64,000 bases of DNA, taken from Psychroserpens luteolus (GTDB taxonomy: Bacteria; Bacteroidota; Bacteroidia; Flavobacteriales; Flavobacteriaceae). Positions within the stretch are counted from its first letter, which is position 1. The number at the start of each line of letters is the position of its first letter. The notes under the pieces are model-generated. The model made no database searches, had not been told where the DNA came from, and saw nothing but the letters and a program-made list of their open reading frames with translations. Below are positions 60,987 to 64,000 of this stretch, piece by piece. The position numbers were made by a program, and so were the translations under genes. The stretch lies in the NCBI RefSeq assembly GCF_021032705.1, contig NZ_JAHVXI010000001.1, positions 806,001 through 870,000 on the forward strand, given 5' to 3'.

Positions 60987-62126
60987 TTGAATCAAAAGAG
61001 TTCCAAAATAGATGTGCTTATTATTGGAGGTGGATTGGCTGGTTTATCTTGTGCAATCCACTTAGCAAAGCACAATATTAGTGCTTTGGTTATAGAGAAA
61101 AATAGGTATCCTAAGCATAAGGTTTGCGGCGAATATATTTCAAATGAAGTACTCCCTTATCTCAATTATTTAGACATTGATGTTTTTAAATTAGGCGCCA
61201 AAAAGATTGATAAATTTCAACTGTCTACCACAAAAAGTAAACTCATTTCTACTATTCTACCCTTAGGTGGTTTTGGAATTAGTCGCTTTTGTTTGGATGA
61301 GGCGCTTGCTCGAAAAGCAATGGATAATAATGTTGAAATTATTCAAGATACCGTTGAAGATGTTCAATTTGATAATGATCAATTTACTGTAATTACCAAA
61401 GACCAAAAACACTTTAAATCTAAGATGGTAATTGGCGCCTATGGTAAACGATCTAATATTGATGTAAAGCTTAAGCGTCAGTTTATAAAAAACAAGTCTC
61501 CTTATCTAGCTGTTAAAATGCACGTTAAAGGAGATTTTCCTGATGACTTAGTGGCTCTTCATAATTTTGAAGGTGGTTATTGTGGTGTTTCCAAAGTTGA
61601 GAATGATAGTATCAATCTCTGTTATATTGCAAATTTCAAAGTATTCAAAACGTATAAAAATATTGAGGAGTTTCAACGCAAAGTGGTATTTAAAAACACC
61701 TATTTAAAACATATTTTTAGTGCCACAACACCAGTTTTTGAACACCCCTTAACGATAAGTCAGATTTCTTTTGAAGACAAAAAACCATTAGAGAACCACA
61801 TCTTAATGTGTGGTGATACAGCCGCACTTATTCATCCATTGTGTGGCAACGGAATGAGTATGGCAATTAGAAGCGCACAAATAGCATCAGCATTGATTAT
61901 TAAATTTTTTAATTCTGAAATTTCAACAAGAGAAGCACTAGAAAAGCAGTATCTTAGAGAATGGAATACAGCCTTTAAGTCACGTTTAAAAACGGGACAT
62001 ATGATGGCTAATTTGTTTGATCGACCAAAATTGTCAGAAATTTTGATGAAAGGATTGCAATGGTTTCCAGGTGTTTTGCCATATATCATTAAACGAACGC
62101 ATGGTAAATTAATGCAGATTGAATGA
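60987..62126 (+). CDS. Geranylgeranyl-reductase-like NAD(P)/FAD-dependent oxidoreductase
   Basis: 379 aa, start at a TTG (60987), one base after the YceI stop. FAD site IDVLIIGGGLAGLSCAIHLAKHN, YPKHKVCGEYISNEV (typical of geranylgeranyl-reductase/UbiH-like flavoproteins), and MCGDTAALIHPLCGNGMSMAIRSAQI near the end. Relatives reduce isoprenoid chains or hydroxylate aromatic rings. In this setting ring oxidation of a polyketide is plausible, as a hydroxylase; this is inferred. Its stop overlaps the methyltransferase ATG (ATGA). Confidence 0.82.
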   Translation: MNQKSSKIDVLIIGGGLAGLSCAIHLAKHNISALVIEKNRYPKHKVCGEYISNEVLPYLNYLDIDVFKLGAKKIDKFQLSTTKSKLISTILPLGGFGISRFCLDEALARKAMDNNVEIIQDTVEDVQFDNDQFTVITKDQKHFKSKMVIGAYGKRSNIDVKLKRQFIKNKSPYLAVKMHVKGDFPDDLVALHNFEGGYCGVSKVENDSINLCYIANFKVFKTYKNIEEFQRKVVFKNTYLKHIFSATTPVFEHPLTISQISFEDKKPLENHILMCGDTAALIHPLCGNGMSMAIRSAQIASALIIKFFNSEISTREALEKQYLREWNTAFKSRLKTGHMMANLFDRPKLSEILMKGLQWFPGVLPYIIKRTHGKLMQIE

Positions 62127-62836
62127 GCTTACTCGTCAATACAAAATATAGAAGTGATGCAGAAGAAATCATGGATGATTTGGACTATAATGGTCCAATA
62201 CTTCATGATGCGCTCGATAAATTAGCAAAGATCAACCAATGGTTAGGAGGAAATAAAGTGACGCTTAGCGGACTTAAAAAAGTACTAAAGAATCAACCAA
62301 AAGGGAAACCTATTACCATTATTGATCTTGGATGCGGAAGTGGAGATATGTTGAGAACCGTTTCACAATTTGGAAAACGTAATGGCTATAATTTTCAATT
62401 GCTAGGCATTGATGCTAATCACCATACAATCGATTATGCTAAGGCATCATCAAAAGCGTATAAAAACATTGAGTTTAAAGCCATAGATATTTTCTCGGAA
62501 GATTTTAAACAACTCAACTATGACTTGGTATTGACGACATTATTTTTACACCATTTTAAGGAAGACGAATTAGTGTCGTTTTTAAAACCTGTTTTAGTAA
62601 AAGCGAAGTTAGGCATTGTAGTTAACGATTTACACAGGCATAAACTAGCCTATTATCTTTTTAAACTATTGTGTTTAACGATAAAGAACAAAACAATAAT
62701 TGAAGATGGGTTAACGTCTGTACTAAGAGGGTTTAAACGACAAGAATTAATACATATATCACAACAATTGCATGCCAATTATCAAATAGAATGGAAATGG
62801 GCATTTCGTTTCCAGTGGCTATTGAAGCAAAAATAA
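62123..62836 (+). CDS. SAM-dependent methyltransferase
   Basis: 237 aa class I methyltransferase. The SAM motif I is ITIIDLGCGSGDMLRTVSQ, followed by LLGIDANHHTIDYA (motif II acid) and YDLVLTTLFLHHFKEDEL. The C-terminal part is basic and helical. It overlaps the flavoprotein stop by ATGA and precedes the type III polyketide synthase by 1 bp, so it is translationally coupled and very likely methylates the polyketide or its precursor. Confidence 0.87.
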   Translation: MSLLVNTKYRSDAEEIMDDLDYNGPILHDALDKLAKINQWLGGNKVTLSGLKKVLKNQPKGKPITIIDLGCGSGDMLRTVSQFGKRNGYNFQLLGIDANHHTIDYAKASSKAYKNIEFKAIDIFSEDFKQLNYDLVLTTLFLHHFKEDELVSFLKPVLVKAKLGIVVNDLHRHKLAYYLFKLLCLTIKNKTIIEDGLTSVLRGFKRQELIHISQQLHANYQIEWKWAFRFQWLLKQK

Positions 62837-62837
62837 T

Positions 62838-63890
62838 ATGAGTGTAAAAATAACAGCTGTAGCTAAACAATTGCCTAAATATACTAGAGAGACTAAAGAT
62901 ATTATTCCGTATTTAAACCTTTGGCTAACTGGTCAGGAAGAGCGCTTTCAACGTAAAGTAGTTAAGCTTTTTGAAAATGCTGGAGTCGATAGGCGTTACT
63001 CTATTATGGATGCTGAAGATGTCTTTATGAAAACCTCTTTCGAAGAAAAAAATGACATTTATTCAAAAGAAGTCGTGAAGCTAGCCGAACAATCTTTGAG
63101 TAAAGCCCTTGAAAAAGTCAGCCTAAAACCTACAGATATTGATTATATCATAACGGTAAGTTGTACAGGAATCATGATTCCATCTATGGATGCTTATCTA
63201 ATAAATAATCTTAAGATGAAACAAGACATTGTAAGGCTTCCTGTAACCGAAATGGGCTGTGCTGCTGGTGTTTCAGGGATTATCTATGCAAAGAATTTTT
63301 TAAAAGCTAATCCTAATAAACGCGCTGCCGTCATTGCTGTAGAATCACCAACGGCAACCTTTCAGTTAGATGATTTTTCGATGGTAAATATTGTAAGTGC
63401 TGCTATTTTTGGAGATGGAGCTTCAAGCGTGATCTTATCATCTTATGAAAACGAAGAAGGGCCTAAGATTATTGATGAAGCCATGTACCACTTTTATGAT
63501 GCTGAAACTATGATGGGTTTTAAATTGGTAAATACGGGGTTACAAATGATTTTAGATAAAGCAGTTCCTGAAACGATTGCTACTCATTTTCCTAAAATTG
63601 TACATCCTTTTTTAAAGCAGAATGGTATAACCATTGAAGATGTTGACCATCTTATTTTTCATCCAGGAGGAAAGAAAATCGTGCAAACAGTTGAAGATTT
63701 ATTTGGCTCATTAGGAAAAAACATAGAAGACACCAAAGAGGTATTGAAACGTTATGGAAATATGAGTAGCGCAACAGTATTATATGTACTAGAGCGGTTT
63801 ATGGATAAGCAATTACCAAAAGGTGATAAAGGTTTAATGTTAAGCTTTGGGCCAGGGTTTTCAGCACAACGAATTTTATTAGAATGGTAA
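62838..63890 (+). CDS. Type III polyketide synthase (chalcone/stilbene synthase family)
   Basis: 350 aa. The catalytic triad of the chalcone-synthase fold is present: Cys141 in LPVTEMGCAAGVSG, His in DHLIFHPGGKKIV, Asn in KRYGNMSSATVLYVL. The N-terminal VAKQLPKYTRETKDI and FENAGVDRRYSI are typical of bacterial members. It condenses malonyl-CoA units onto an acyl-CoA starter to give resorcinols, pyrones or phloroglucinols. It lies in a tight operon (1 bp after the methyltransferase; SDR ATG overlaps its stop by 7 bp). Confidence 0.95.
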   Translation: MSVKITAVAKQLPKYTRETKDIIPYLNLWLTGQEERFQRKVVKLFENAGVDRRYSIMDAEDVFMKTSFEEKNDIYSKEVVKLAEQSLSKALEKVSLKPTDIDYIITVSCTGIMIPSMDAYLINNLKMKQDIVRLPVTEMGCAAGVSGIIYAKNFLKANPNKRAAVIAVESPTATFQLDDFSMVNIVSAAIFGDGASSVILSSYENEEGPKIIDEAMYHFYDAETMMGFKLVNTGLQMILDKAVPETIATHFPKIVHPFLKQNGITIEDVDHLIFHPGGKKIVQTVEDLFGSLGKNIEDTKEVLKRYGNMSSATVLYVLERFMDKQLPKGDKGLMLSFGPGFSAQRILLEW

Positions 63891-64000
63891 AAGAATTTGA
63901 ACACAAAAACTATTGGGCACTCATTTTGGGAGGTTCTAGCGGATTAGGTTTAGCTACAGCAAAAAAACTCGCTAAACACGGGATGAATATATGTGTTATT
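63884..64000 (+). CDS. Short-chain dehydrogenase/reductase (partial, runs off the window)
   Basis: From the ATG at 63884, 39 residues are in the window. They show an SDR nucleotide-binding site: NYWALILGGSSGLGLATAKK, the GxxxGxG motif with the following helix. It overlaps the polyketide synthase stop by 7 bp, so it belongs to the same operon. A reductase for the polyketide starter or product is plausible. The active site (YxxxK) lies beyond the edge. Confidence 0.85.
   Translation, partial: MVKEFEHKNYWALILGGSSGLGLATAKKLAKHGMNICVI

Noticed and set aside
1-64000. CRISPR arrays, insertion sequences, rRNA genes
   Set aside because: I saw no regularly spaced repeats, transposase motifs or rRNA sequence; only one tRNA was found.

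Overview
The window is chromosomal DNA of a marine-type flavobacterium (Bacteroidota, Flavobacteriaceae). This rests on AT-rich DNA, Bacteroidota-style promoters (-7 element TAnnTTTG), TonB-linked outer-membrane receptors, a propeller/LytTR two-component pair, and the conserved order pdxA - DUF177 - rpmF - fabH - accB - accC. Most of the window is ordinary housekeeping and envelope DNA. About 10 kb near the left end and a few regulatory regions are not.

Region 1 (1-2668, minus strand): a repressor of the XRE/S24 (LexA/CI-like) class, abutting rnpA, then a partial S41 processing protease. Region 2 (2669-12677, plus strand) is the most unusual part. A Bacteroidota promoter flanked by TTTGTAAAA/TTTTACAAA half-sites drives a structured leader of about 260 nt, then an unrecognised 1244-aa protein, an RNA three-way junction, and a 764-aa polymorphic-toxin-like protein ending in a HEGTH metallopeptidase-like tip. 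A probable immunity protein follows, then an orphan tip/winged-helix cassette bracketed by two near-identical terminators, and an endonuclease V-like gene. A second promoter with the same TTTGTAAAATGT box drives a lysis cassette: a TIGR02594-type peptidoglycan endopeptidase, a holin, and an anchored spanin-like protein. No capsid, tail, sheath, portal, terminase or integrase gene is present. I read it as a repressor-controlled toxin released by a phage-derived lysis cassette, comparable in logic to colicin release or to the holin/endolysin/spanin type 10 secretion system.

Region 3 (12705-33559): a peroxiredoxin; a glutamate-cysteine-ligase-like/CBS gene paired with an aspartoacylase-like gene behind an FNR/CRP-like palindrome; a minus-strand set (MBL hydrolase, subtilisin-like and M1 peptidases); a CPA2-type antiporter; two barrel/envelope proteins next to a TPR-LytTR regulator; lepA; an outer-membrane receptor; a PD40 lipoprotein; an M28 peptidase; and a DUF4345 protein. 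Region 4 (33618-38600): a class C serine hydrolase, dusB, a LolC/E-type permease, rbfA, methylmalonyl-CoA epimerase and a CAT-anticodon tRNA.

Region 5 (38821-47075) looks like one regulatory circuit. A class III nucleotidyl cyclase with TPRs is divergent from a sigma-54 activator that carries a cyclic-nucleotide-binding domain. Next come an 18-bp perfect inverted repeat and a good -24/-12 promoter, then an OsmC protein and, past a terminator, pyruvate:ferredoxin oxidoreductase.

Region 6 (47262-58101): an SH3 protein, a propeller histidine kinase with its LytTR regulator, a small proline-rich PID-type sorting-tail protein, riboflavin synthase, and the pdxA-to-accC fatty-acid block. Region 7 (58120-64000): a GC-rich structured element, then a tightly packed operon of an FAD oxidase, a Gre-like protein, a YceI protein, a geranylgeranyl-reductase-like flavoprotein, a methyltransferase, a type III polyketide synthase and a truncated SDR gene, which together look like a small polyketide pathway.
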